Shown here in pieces: positions 46,201 through 57,510 of a DNA stretch of 64,000 bases. Position 1 is the stretch's first letter. Every line of letters starts with the position of its first letter. The notes under the pieces were generated by a model that worked only from the letters and a program-made list of their open reading frames with translations, did no database searches and was not told the origin of the DNA. The position numbers and the translations under genes were made by a program. The DNA is from Daphnia carinata (taxonomy: Eukaryota > Arthropoda > Branchiopoda > Diplostraca > Daphniidae): positions 3,076,679 through 3,140,678 of the forward strand of contig NC_081337.1 of the NCBI RefSeq assembly GCF_022539665.2. Reading direction: 5' to 3'.

Positions 46201-46954
46201 GAACTCGAAAAAAAGTATTTCAGCATATGCTTAAATAGAGAAATGGCCTGACTTACTACTGTTAAAAAAAAAAAAAAAAAAAAAAAAGAAAAATTGCTGT
46301 AGAGTCCACCGTGTGTCTACACAAAAAGATGGAATAAGATAAAAAGCTCCACCACTAGCCAGGCTCCGCTTCAGTGCCGTTTCAGACTGGACGCCGTGCG
46401 GAACGTCCCTGGTGATCGTCGACTGTGTGTGTGTGTGTGAAACAATCAGCTGGTGGGACTGAGCTATTCTGGTGTGGTTTGTCTGTTACAACCGAAAAAA
46501 TAAATTCCTGATGTGCATTGTTTATACTATTGTGCAGTGTTTTCCTGTTTTGAAACAGCATCGAAAGATCGTATTGTTCTTGTCAACAGTCGGCCAAAAT
46601 AGGCTAACCATTTTTATGTGTCGAGTCACCTACGGTTTTTTTAGTTGAGAAAAAAAAAAAAGATGGGCAGCCTAGAAATGTGTCGTGTGATTATTCAGTT
46701 TCTTCTTGGCACCTTTTTATGTGTCGAGTGAAAAGGAAAAAAAATAACTTGTCGCGCACAGTCATCACTGGTAGGACAAAAAAGAGTCTCTTGAATAATT
46801 CACACCACCAAGGACTGCCAATTCCATTCAAGGGATTACAACTCAACCTCCAACAATTTCCATTCAACGAGAACAAAACCACGTTTTTCTTTTTTTTACA
46901 TATTAATTTTTTGTTGCTTTATCGCCATTTTGTTTTGAGAAAAAAAGAGGGACA
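43230..46954. other. Intergenic region between Fasciclin-3 and SOUL-domain gene
   Basis: 3.7 kb with no supportable coding exon. Homopolymer-rich, including a 24-A run at 46264-46287 and a GT run near 46428. The right end should hold the SOUL gene promoter. Confidence 0.5.
46264..46287. repeat. Poly-A tract
   Basis: 24 uninterrupted A. Confidence 0.9.
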
Positions 46955-49900
46955 ATGAAGTTTTATTGGGTGTCTGCTGTTTTGATTGTGTTGCCCGTCT
47001 GCTGGTCTTTAGTGCCGGAGATATCACTCAAATCGAAAAACCTTCATCCAACATCGTCTGTCACGAGTACGGGCAATGACGTCATTTCGGAGACCAGAAC
47101 CCTGGGCGTCGGCAAATGGCCAACGTTGAACATTACCCGACTGCGAATTAGCAGTTACAACGTCACATCTAGCACGACGACAACGAAATTGGCCGATAGG
47201 AAGTTTGACGTCGTCGACCCTGATCCAAATCCTTCATCCGGCTTATCAATTAACAGTAACACGATCCACCATCTGGAGCCTAATTCTTCTGTTGGCCCTA
47301 AAAGAAAGAAAACACGACATCGTAACAAGTGGAAGTCTCCAAGTTCAAGGATCGCGTCAGCCAAAACAACACCCGCTGGACCTTTTTGGACTCGCAATGA
47401 CATTCTGGAACCACCGACCACCAAACCGCCCGTTTATTCGTCACAGTTAGTATTTAGACAAAACTCCTAGAAATCTATTTTCGTTGTCTTTCCTCGAAAT
47501 AATCCATTTTTGTTGTGTTTTGAAAGGTTGATCCCAACGACTTGCCAATCTTTAACTTCAACATGCCCGGCGTATCGGTTGGTGGAACGTCGCAAAGAAT
47601 ACGATATCCGTTGGTATCCGTCACGCAGATGGGCGTCTGCCATTGTCATGACAGAAGACGATCGACTCTTGGCCGTCTGGGAAGGATTGGCCAAGTTGCA
47701 GGAATATTTCGACGGCTATAACGAGCCCCAAATCGCCATGAATTTGACGTACCCGCTGTTGACACAAGTCAAACGAGGCAAACATCCAGGCATTTTACAT
47801 CAAGAATTGCGCGATATTACGCTGTCCGTGCCCATCCCGTCCAAATATCAAATGAATCCGCCATCACCCAACAGTGCAGACGTATGTTATCTCAATCCCG
47901 TGCCACGCCTGAATGACTTTGCCTGATCACAATTGGATGATGAGTTGCCCTTATATGTCGTCCTAATCAAACTATTACATTGCAATCATATTTCTTTTGT
48001 GTATTTTCTATAGATCTTGTTAGACATGGTCGATTCCAGCACCGTCTTTGTGCATAGTTTCCGCGCCCGTTTGTGGGACTTGACGGACCGCGCCCTCCGC
48101 CACCGGGCCGATCGTCTGATGACAACGTTGAGGAATCACGGCGAGGCCTTTCACGACCGCTACTACTATCTAGCTTCCTTTACCAAGTTCGTTTATTTTC
48201 AACACGTGATGGATGGGCCAATTATCTTTCACGTCATTTCTTTTAGGCCTGATAATATGGAGAATAACGTCTACGAAATGTGGATTCACGCTACCCGATT
48301 AAGAGATCCAGGTCGAGTCCAGCCGGTTACAAAATCCCAAGACCCGCCGCTGAGTAAAGTCACTCTTCGTACCCGGAAACGACTTTGTCGTGGTATTTTT
48401 TTTTTTTTACTTCTTTATTATATCAGAATAGATGGTAGAGATTTGTTTTGATTGGCTGCACGCGGGACCACCCACACACTCAGCCCATTAGCATAATGAC
48501 CAGCAGAAAGAAATAAGCCCCGTGCAAATCCCCTATGAGGCTGTTATATTTTTAGTGAGACTGTTAAAATTCCGTTTGCAGGCTTTTATAAGGGGGGCCT
48601 TAGAGATAAAGAAATATAGGGGATAGAAGTTGAGATCAATGACGCCATTTTTCAAAAAAAAAACCTTTTCTTTTTTGTTTCGCGTATCTAGTGACTAATA
48701 AATCTCTCGCTAGATAAGTTTCTATCGAAATTCGATTAAGTTTCGTGTTTCATCCGATAGGTGTTGAATGTCCGTCGTTCGATGTCCTTCGCGTCTACAA
48801 ATTCGGTAAATTAAAGAAAATCTTGTAGGATTACACGTGATTCATTTTTGTGTGTGTGAAAGGCATTCAAAAGAGGCGCTATTTCGACACGGTGCTGATC
48901 CAAGCAGGGACGAACGAGTGCGAATTCAATAGCCTGTCTGTCTGGCGAGGATTTATGCCACTTCATCTGTATAAACATTTTCATATTCTTTTTCCATAGA
49001 AAACATATTTTTTCTAATTTATTATTATAATTTTTACTGTGGCTCAGGATATTTTATGTTTGTTCAACGTCTTCATATTTTTTTTTTCTCTTTTTTTTTT
49101 TTTTTTCAAATCATAAATAAAGGTACAAACATGGTAATCGAGTCGAGTCACGCCGCCCGGCGGTTTCCCCTTTCCCGCAACTGTTTTTCATTTTTTGCAG
49201 CCGCCGTCACCGCCAAACTCTGCGCGTGCGCGCCAACGTGAAACAAGAAAAATTCAAAAACCTTTTTCTTTTTTTGAACCTAGAAACAGCAAGACTCTTA
49301 CTGTTTAGCATAAACATTTTCGATTTTCTTGTCGATTCGATAAGCAAATAATCATTCAAAGAATTACCGACCACCCATCCACAGAAATTCGAAATTTGAT
49401 TTAGAGCTTTTCCTTTTTTATTTAAAAAAAAAATAATAATTTCGTGGGTTGTTTGCTTTTTCTATCTCTTTAAAAAAATGAAACTTAATACCCAAAATCA
49501 ATAGTCAAAAACCTACAGTCCCAATTTAAATATTGACATTTGCATGGAACCCCTCAAAAAACATTTGTACCTGTTCTTATCTTCTTGATTGACTCTCTTT
49601 TGAAGGTATCAACTCGCACTGGGAGGTGCTGGAAGCGACCCGACCCATTGGCATTGTCCATGTCGTCGACCGAGTAACGGCCAATCAATCGTTAACGAGC
49701 GGCATCGATCAGCGTCTTCAGCAGCTGCGCTACAACCGGACATCTGTAGTAGACTCGTCTGTCTCATTTGATTGCAGGCACAATTTAACCGTGTCGTTGT
49801 ACCTGCCTCAACGCTTGCATTCCAATCCACCATCGGCTGGCCTGGGAGCTGTAAGTTTAAAACCTTTGCCACCATAAAAAAAAACTTTATTTCGTTTGAT

Positions 49901-50393
49901 TTAAATCTATTTTTTTTTTTTTCGTTAACAGCCACCTGTCAAGATCAATCGAGTCAACGACTTGATCGTCTACGTCCAAACGGTCGGTGGCTCCATTCTC
50001 GATCCTGTTCGCTCAACCATCGAGGTATATACATTTATATCCATGTCTTATTTTCCTAGGAAAAAGGGGGGGGGATGTTATAGCTCTTTTTGTGTGTGTG
50101 ATGGTCGGGCGTGATTAAGTTCGTAGGCTTCTTTGATTGAGGTCACGATTTGTCGTTGTCACACACATTTCCGAAAAGGTTATTTTTTTTTTTATCCGGT
50201 TTCTTCTATCCGTTCATTTTGAAAACAGGTGAAAAAGTTTGGGTCGCGTCTCCAACAGCTCGGCCTCTGCTACAAACCGGCCGAATACTATTTGGTGATT
50301 TACGATTTCATGGTCCGTTTCCACGGACGTCAAAACGAGATATGGTTCCTGGCCGACAGGTGCCCAGTCAGAAGCAATGCTGACTTGAAATAG
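46955..50393 (+). CDS. Secreted protein with two SOUL (heme-binding) domains
   Basis: Seven exons (46955-47445, 47527-47881, 48014-48186, 48247-48392, 49606-49850, 49932-50024, 50229-50393) give 555 aa in frame. MKFYWVSAVLIVLPVCWSLV is a signal peptide. Residues about 20-165 are Ser/Thr-rich and basic. The first SOUL domain (about 180-355) has EYDIRWYPSRRWASAIV, SSTVFVHSFRARLWD and NNVYEMWIHA. The second, more divergent one (about 389-548) has WEVLEATRPIGIVHV, NDLIVYVQTVGGSIL and YYLVIYDFMV...NEIWFLA. Between them sits RTRKR (381-385), a possible proprotein-convertase site. Known members (heme-binding proteins 1 and 2) are usually single-domain and intracellular. Heme binding here is not shown by the sequence. 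Confidence 0.8.
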
Positions 50394-51001
50394 CCAAAAA
50401 TCGTTCGTCATCGTCATCTATCCGAAAAAAGAAAATCACCTGTATAACCCTCATCGTAACTCTTTTTCTACCAAAATCCATAAAATTCCCCCCTCCACTT
50501 TTTATTGCATGTTAAGACTTTTTTTTTTTTGACACCAAATATTTTCTTCTTTTTTTTTAAATGTTTCTTTTTTTTTAGTATTGCCATACACACACTGGAT
50601 CGCTTAAAAAACCCCGTCATTTTTTAATCCTAAGGAAAAAGAGGTAAAAATAGTTTTTTTTTTATGATCGTGAATTTGTTTATATTTTCTTTTAAGTCGT
50701 AAAACGATTATTTAATTACATAATAATTGTTTTTCTTTGGTTAAGAAAAAAAACGTAACATTGGAGAAGGGAAGAGTAGTAGTAGTAGTAACTTGTTTTT
50801 GTTTTCAACGTGCCAAAATAATACGTGTGTCAAAGAACGGGGGGACTAAAAATAATTGCGTGATAAAAAATATAACAAGCGAATTTTTTGGCTGCCTTCC
50901 CGAAGACAAACCCCCCTTAAAAAAAAAAAAAGGCTTTTTTTTTTTTTATCAATACTGATTAAACCACAACCGATGTTCATTTGTGTAAGGCGACTTGGAT
51001 T
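50394..51001. other. Spacer between convergent SOUL and PPP4R4-like genes
   Basis: 608 bp of AT-rich, homopolymer-rich DNA holding both 3' ends. No gene seen. Confidence 0.5.
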
Positions 51002-54000
51002 TCAAAAATTCGAACCTAAATGTGAGTTGCGCTTGAAGGCAGGTACGGGTAGTTTGCTGCTAGGATTGTGATGAAGATTATTGTTATTGTTGTTATTGTT
51101 ATTATTGGCAGACGACTTTGGAAGCGTAGCGAAATTCTTACGAGGCGGCGGAGGCGGCGGCGATGATGTGGCCGTCGTGAAATGCAACGAACGACGCCAA
51201 GCAGGACGGCGTGGCATTGGCGACGCTTCCGCTGGATGAGTCGTCGTCCCGCTGCTGCCCGATGATTGCGTCGTTATCAACCGACCAATAGCCGTTTGAG
51301 GCTTGCGCAGTCGAGTGCTAGATAATTCCAGGGATTCCATCATCTCAATGGCAGCGTCTTCCAATCGTTCGGCCGGTTTATTCGATCCGGCCGTTTCGAT
51401 CGGCTTCTTGGAACGGCTCAATTGGAATTCGTTCGACTGTTTTCTAGACGGGCCAGGCGTGACGGGCAGGGCATTTTTCATGTCCGATAGTTTGACAGAG
51501 CCAGTGGTGGATGTGGTCGTCTTTGTGGAGGAAGACGGGCGACTAACGCCCCACTTGAACGGGCCGGATTCTGAGCTCCTGCTCGGCGGCAACGTGGCAA
51601 TTGGAAGGGCCACATTTTTATGCGACGCTATCGAAGCTGTTCCACCTATGCTGGCCCTGTGGCGATTGCGAATAAACGGACTGTGATGTTTGCTCGTCGA
51701 TAGAAGATCATTGGAACCCAAACAAGTGGACATTGGACGGGCAGCTCGAGGCTTCGGGGGCACATTCAAATTCTCTTGCGAACGAGATTTGACCGCGTTT
51801 AACGACTGGGTCGATGCGGACGGACGCCGATGGACATCGCGTCTCATTGGCGGAGCTACAGTCACACCGTACGCGATGCTCGGCTGAGGTTGAACTTGCT
51901 GGACACCGCGAGCAATGCCGAAATGTGGCAACATGGTCGTCGTCTTCAACGGAGGTCTCAATCTCGATTGTACCGATGGAATTCGGGAAGGGTCGTGTGT
52001 CGTCGCATTTTTGCTTGTCGCATTCTTTATCGATTCCACATTGTTGTTCGTGCCAGGTGCGGTTAGCCGGACTCCAGCATCGCGGTAAAAATCGTCCGTG
52101 CTCGGGTCCAGGGCGACTGGCCTTCTGTCGAAATTCACCGAAAAAGGGGAGAAAATGGCAATTATTTTTTTTTGTTGTTGTAACCCTGGAGAAACTGGAC
52201 AGTCACACGATGCTTGTTAAGATTAGCATAGTATAGGTTCCCTATCCACAATAGCACGTCATAACCCTTCCCGCACGCACCCCCTGCTGAGCCAATGATT
52301 CCCGGCTTCTCCTCCCAGTTGGACACGTTTTTCTTTTATTGCAACGTTTGTTGTCAAGGGCTTCATTTTGAAAAATGCTGCCCAGTCCCTTACAAGGTGT
52401 CGTGGCCAAAATCATTTCAAAAAATGCTGTTGGCAAGAAAAGCGGCGTAACAGCATTTGGATCACGTGTAATCATCACAATAGTCTGAATTACGTTTTTC
52501 AGCAAAGTTTTAACGAAAAAGGGGCGAGCATTGTCTCCAAAAAAAAAAAATGGAACGCAAAATGGAAGGACTATTTTAATTTCCTAGAGAAAATCACATG
52601 CTCCTGTGTGTGTGCGATAAATTTTTTTTTTAAATCAGGTTATTCCCACTCCATTGGAGCATCCCTAGAAAAATGAGAAACGTGTTATTTAAAGGAGGAA
52701 ATGAGGAAGCCAAAGGAAATCCCTAAAGTTTTTTTCGCACATGCAATTGCGGAAGACAAAAGATAATTCAATCGTTTCTTTTAACTTACTCGTCAGGTGG
52801 AGTAGCTTGCGGTGTTGATTGGATGGGTGTAGTAGAATCCGGTTCGTCCTTAGAGAAGAAATTGGGACGGCCAGAACTGACTGTTGATTTGGTGGAGGTG
52901 TTGGATGTGTCCGTCACGACTGGATCACAATTCACGCTCTCTTCTTCCGCTTCTTTACGTTTATCCGCTTCCTCTTCCTCTTGCAAACGTTTGGCCACTT
53001 CGGCCGTCTGATTTTGCGCTTCTTGTTCCTCGATCCAGCGGAAAAAACTGGACAATTCATTTTTGACGTCACGGTCTTTTTCCGACTCGACAAGCCAACG
53101 GACGGCCGAGTCCAGCTCGACAATGAGTCGCTTCTCCGATTCAACGTCCAGCCCACGCAGGGAAATGTGCAATTTGGGTAACAACATAGCGAATCGTAGC
53201 CGGACATTTGCTACTTTATCACCTGCGTGAAAAACAAACGTCGTCAAAAATGTTGAAAAAATTAAATCAATTAAAAAAATGACACGTTACCCGCTAATCG
53301 GATGAGCGGGAGGAAGAAATGCTGGCGGATGAATTTTCTCGAGAGGAGATCAAAGAGAATGGGACAGACGCGTAGAAAGAGCATCCGGTGATGGCACGAT
53401 TTAGCAGATGCCAATCGTGTGAGGATGTCGCTACATAAATTGGATCTCTCCTGACGGCGACGTTCACTCCGGACACACAGCATCAACGTTTGGGCAGCCG
53501 ATACACGACAAGGTAATGGACGCTGGATTGAAATAAAAATTTAAGAATTTTGAATGAAAATGGACTAGTTTTTTTTTTTTTTCAACTGACCACTGTGTCG
53601 ATTCTATGCCAGAGACGTGGGATGAGTAAGTCGTGAACAGCGTGACACGGAAGGCACAACGGGAAGGCAGCTAGCTGCGAGAGGATATCGGCTTGCATCC
53701 GCCAGGAGGATGAATTCATCACTTGTTCTTCGCAGCGAAGCACAGCTTCAAACGTTTCCAAAACAACAACTTCGCTAACAAATGGGCTCTGATGAGTTAA
53801 AGGTAGACGAGCCAGATTTTCAATAACGGCTCCAATTTGTGGAACGAGGGCGAACGTGACGTCCGGGCATGGATCGATTAACAACTGGTTGAGAAGCGAA
53901 TGGATGACACTACTATAAGGGTGGAGTTGACGGCATAAATCCAGGATATTTGCAGCTACGGCTCGTCGGACCACAAAATAAGGATCGGCTGCTAAGGCAC

Positions 54001-55187
54001 GTATACTGGATATCCGCTGAGAGAATGCTTCCGCACCGATAAAAGGCACCATAGCTGCACTATTAACAGCGCAAGCGTGTCTGACTTCCGCATAGATCTC
54101 TAGCTTCGAGCCCGCGTCCGTCTGCGCAACAACATCGGGCATCTACGTAATTATGGAACGGGATATAATAATATGGTAAGAGATTGAATTAGAGTTAAAA
54201 TGTGTACGTTGGTTTTGTCTTTGATTGTTTGGTGAGCTGATCCAAGAGATGCTAGACTGTAGAAATATTCGACGAACCAGCCCTTTTCGTCTTCTCTTAA
54301 ATGGCCTGATAAGTAGAACAAAATGTGAGTAGGAAAACACATTTGTTAGTAGACAATCTATTACTTAGAATTGTTCTCGAAATTCTAGCCCAATGCTGTG
54401 CTAGTAGGGGTAAGGTTTTGTCTTCTACTTTTGATGCATGCTCACATAGTCTCTGAAGCCAAGGAACCACCAGTGTTCTAACAGATTCTATAAAAAAGAT
54501 TTCAATGCTTACAGAAATGCATTATTTAAACAATTTTATGTCACCCACCTTCATCTAAGTATTGCAAGATTGCTGAGGCAGTCTCTACCACTACAAGTCT
54601 TACTGCCTCAACTTCATCATCCCCCAGCTCAAACAAAACAGAAAGAACGACCCTGACTGGAATTTTGGCTTCAGAATTTTCTCCATTTTTTGTTAAACCC
54701 TTGATGATTGAAACCAGTTGTGCACACATGGAAGCCCTAATGGTCCACTCGGCATCTTGACTTAGATTTTGAGTTACTGGGATCAACTCCTCTTGGATCC
54801 TAGGAGATGGAAAAAATTATGAATTTTTTTCTAAATGTAGCAAACAGTACAATAACATACACTTGTTGTTCCAATTTCATTCCCAGCTTTCCCACCAGCT
54901 GGCAGCTACCAAGTCTGGAAAACGTAGGCTGTGAATCTCCAGCTTTACTGACTGCTATTTCCAGCACTTCTTTACCCAGCACCTCTATGGGTAGCAAGTC
55001 AATAACGTCTAATAACGTGTCCAGCCATGCATTCGCCACCACTAGAACAAACAGATGAATGAAACACATCAGTCGAGGTACTTTCACGAGTGGGTGTAGC
55101 AGAGTCAAACTTACCCGGATCTTTACTGTCGATGGACAAAAGAATAGAGTCCAGGAAGTTTTGAGTAAAGGGAGTAAAGTGAGTCAT
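51002..55187 (-). CDS. PPP4R4-like HEAT-repeat regulatory subunit of protein phosphatase 4
   Basis: About ten exons from the ATG at 55187 (MTHFTPFTQNFLDSILLSID; TAG lies upstream in frame) to the TGA at 51002. The N-terminal two-thirds is HEAT-like helices: EVLGKEVLEIAVSKAGDSQ, PVRVVLSVLFELGDDEVEAV and LAADPYFVVRRAVAANILDL. Later come SAKSCHHRMLFLRVCPILFD, SRKFIRQHFFLPLIRLAGDK and VANVRLRFAMLLPKL, which resemble PPP4R4. An acidic coiled coil follows (about 52920-53010, KRLQEEEEADKRKEAEEE). The last exon, 51002-52124, is a long low-complexity tail rich in Ser, Pro and Thr, with an Asn run and a Pro run near the end. Role by homology: cytosolic PP4 targeting. The call rests on the HEAT segment; another HEAT family is less likely. 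Confidence 0.68.
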
Positions 55188-55431
55188 TCTGTACACATTC
55201 TACTTTTTCGTGAACACTCCTAAATTCCTGTAATAAACAATCTGCATGACGTGTTTCTTTCGCAAGTCGAGCAACTCTTTTTTTTTCTAATGTTGCGACA
55301 ATTGTTGTATCCGTGTAAGAATTCAAAATTCGATAGCCAGAGGGCTCTCTAGTCGCATGGCGCTTGAAGCTCGATTTGATCGGCTGAAACTTCGGGAATC
55401 CTTACAGTTGGAAACAGTTTGTTTTTAAAAG
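55188..55431. promoter_or_regulatory. Compact divergent promoter, PPP4R4-like (-) and RPB9 (+)
   Basis: Only 244 bp separate the two start codons, so both 5' UTRs and a shared bidirectional promoter must fit here. No TATA box is evident. Confidence 0.5.
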
Positions 55432-55998
55432 ATGTTTGCACAGAATAAAAGGGACGATGGGCCAGGTTTTGTAGGCATTCGGTTTTGTCCTAGCTGGTAA
55501 GACATATATCTAATCTAGCTGCATTAATGTTTGTGATCTAATACCGTGTTAATCCATTTCTGGCAGTAACAACATGTTGTACCCCAAGGAAGACAAGGAA
55601 AGCCGAGCACTACTGTACGCTGTAAGTGAATAACATTTCAGAATACTCCATTTACTAATGCTCAATTTCATAGTGTCGAAACTGTGACTTCAAAACACTA
55701 GCTGATAACCATTGTGTGTACGTCAACAAAATTATGCACGAAATTGAGTAAGCAATATCTTTTGGAAGTGATTTTTTTTCAGCATATTTTACACTCTCTT
55801 GTTTACAGTGAATTGACTCAGATTGTGGCTGATGTCATATCAGACCCTACTCTTCCGAGAACTGAGGATCACCCTTGTCCGAAATGCACTCACAGAGAGG
55901 CAGTGTTTTTCCAGTCCCAGTCCCGCCGTGCTGAAGAGGAAATGAGACTTTACTATGTCTGCACCAACTCAAACTGCACACATAGATGGACTGAATAA
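55432..55998 (+). CDS. RPB9: RNA polymerase II subunit RPB9
   Basis: Four exons (55432-55496, 55567-55621, 55674-55747, 55809-55998) give 127 aa, the usual length for this subunit. The N-terminal zinc ribbon has [20 protein letters not shown] and ACRNC. The centre is VDELTQ-like ([20 protein letters not shown]). The C-terminal zinc ribbon ([33 protein letters not shown]) ends in the conserved HRWTE. RPB9 acts in start-site selection, fidelity and TFIIS-stimulated cleavage. All eight zinc cysteines are present. It is divergent from the PPP4R4-like gene and convergent with the RING gene. Confidence 0.95.
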
Positions 55999-56300
55999 CC
56001 ATCTCTATTTCTACCCAGGGCTGTAAACTTTTTTAATGCAATTGAAACATGACTTGTACATGATGCAGTTTTTAATATTGTCTACCTTTTTTTGAATTTC
56101 TGTAGCAGAACTTCGTTTAAAGTTAGAGTCTGGTAAGATTTCCCTTTAAATAGTTAATTTTCCCTTTAAGCATTCAAATCAAGTATGTAATTATTATTTT
56201 TTTTAGGGGAAAGGGATAAACTAAGGAGTAGGCAGAAACGAAACAACAAATTTATTCAGTGTCTTAGGGCAATTGTGGCACAGATCGATGCTTGCATTCA
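55999..56300. other. 3' flanks of RPB9 and the RING gene
   Basis: About 300 bp of convergent 3' ends, AT-rich. Nothing further recognised. Confidence 0.45.
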
Positions 56301-56810
56301 TCAAAGCAGCGTAGGTCTGTTAAATAATGCTTGGCGGAATTCAAGATCGCCCAGTATTGCGCCAAAAGTACCTTGCAATTCATCGCCTTGCGTATGGGAA
56401 CCAACTGCGGACGAGTTGTGCCGTTGCAAATCAGGATTGCTCAGCACTTCTTCAAATGCATGAAGAAATTCGGAATCTTCAGGCTCATCGTTAACAGCTA
56501 TAGGCGTATTAAGAACGACAAAGTGGCCAGATGGAGCATCATCAGAAACCAACGGATTCTCAGGTACGCAAACTTGCCAGCCCTCAGGTGAGTCTATGTT
56601 GTGGTAGAAAATTGAGAATGAGGTCTTACATGATGGGCATTCCAACTTGATCTTGCATCAGTCGAAAAGGCATTGGTAACAAAAGACATGCCCACAATCT
56701 GGTTGGGATTTGTTGGCATGCGGACCCAAACAAATCGCGCAGTAATCATCGTCATAGTTGGTTGCGATTCCTGTTCGAAACATGAAGCTCGATCGACCGT
56801 TATTCGCCAT
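56301..56810 (-). pseudogene. RING-finger E3-ligase-like gene with in-frame TGA
   Basis: Intronless reading from the ATG at 56810 to the TAA at 56301, 169 codons, interrupted once by TGA at 56658-56660 (codon 51). All C3HC4 zinc ligands are present: CAIC (24, 27), CGHVFCYQC (39, 41, 44, 47) and CPSC (58, 61). The TGA stands where RING domains commonly carry Trp (CLFD-stop-CK), one base from TGG. The 118 codons after it stay open and code for an acidic tail. Either a young nonsense allele or pseudogene, a sequence error, or stop readthrough. An intact gene would be a C3HC4 ubiquitin ligase of unknown target. A 50-aa product would lack the last two zinc ligands. Confidence 0.65.
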
Positions 56811-57510
56811 ATCAAAGCAGAGTTAATGTGAAAAGTAATATTCCGACTATTAAGCGCGTATATCTAAGAGGAGCATCAGTAATTAACATTTCTTCGTTTC
56901 TAACAGAATTTTCTTGTAAAAATGTAAGTAGCACATTGCGTAATTTTGGGAAAATAGCAACGTGGCGCAAAAACCCATATGTTTCAGCACCTTTCGAAAA
57001 AAACACACTAGGCAAAAAAAAATATGTGGAAAGTCGAGGGGGGAAGTGGGTCAGGTCATAGATACTGCGCGTGTTAAGGTTATTGTCATCGTATTTCAAT
57101 TTTTCTTATGTATTTTTCTTTGTAGAAATAGAAACAGTTGTGCAAATATAAGGGAACACTTTCGACTGGGGTTTTGAGATAAGAGTTTCCTGGAAGCCCA
57201 AACAAACGGAAAAGACAGGTCAGATCCTTTTCCATATAGATTTAGGTGCGCATTTTGGTTTGTTGGTGACGGCGACAGGCAGTGGTTACTTCGATTTTAT
57301 TTGGCCGGTTTATTTACTTTTTTTTTTTCGGTTAAGCCTCGAGCGAAATGTTGCAAGCAACTCTCAGGTTGGCGCAGCGTGGCAATCATTTTTCTAGGTC
57401 GTTTTAACAGAGACAGTGTTATACAGTGGTGAACAGTTAACGGAAAGTAGCCTTTGGGTCAAGTGCTGTGCCCAACATTTGTGTCATGTCGCCATCAGTG
57501 AACTTTTAAA
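56811..57510. other. Divergent spacer, RING gene (-) to IL-17R-like gene (+)
   Basis: 700 bp without recognised gene. It holds the 5' flanks of both genes. No clear promoter motif was found. Confidence 0.45.

Noticed and set aside
28937-50950. Poly-A and poly-T runs as tails of retrotransposons
   Set aside because: Runs occur in both orientations at random, without target-site duplications or adjacent reverse-transcriptase coding sequence.
51303-52236. Long plus-strand open stretches opposite the PPP4R4-like last exon
   Set aside because: Shadows of the minus-strand Ser/Pro-rich coding exon; no independent domain or splice signals.
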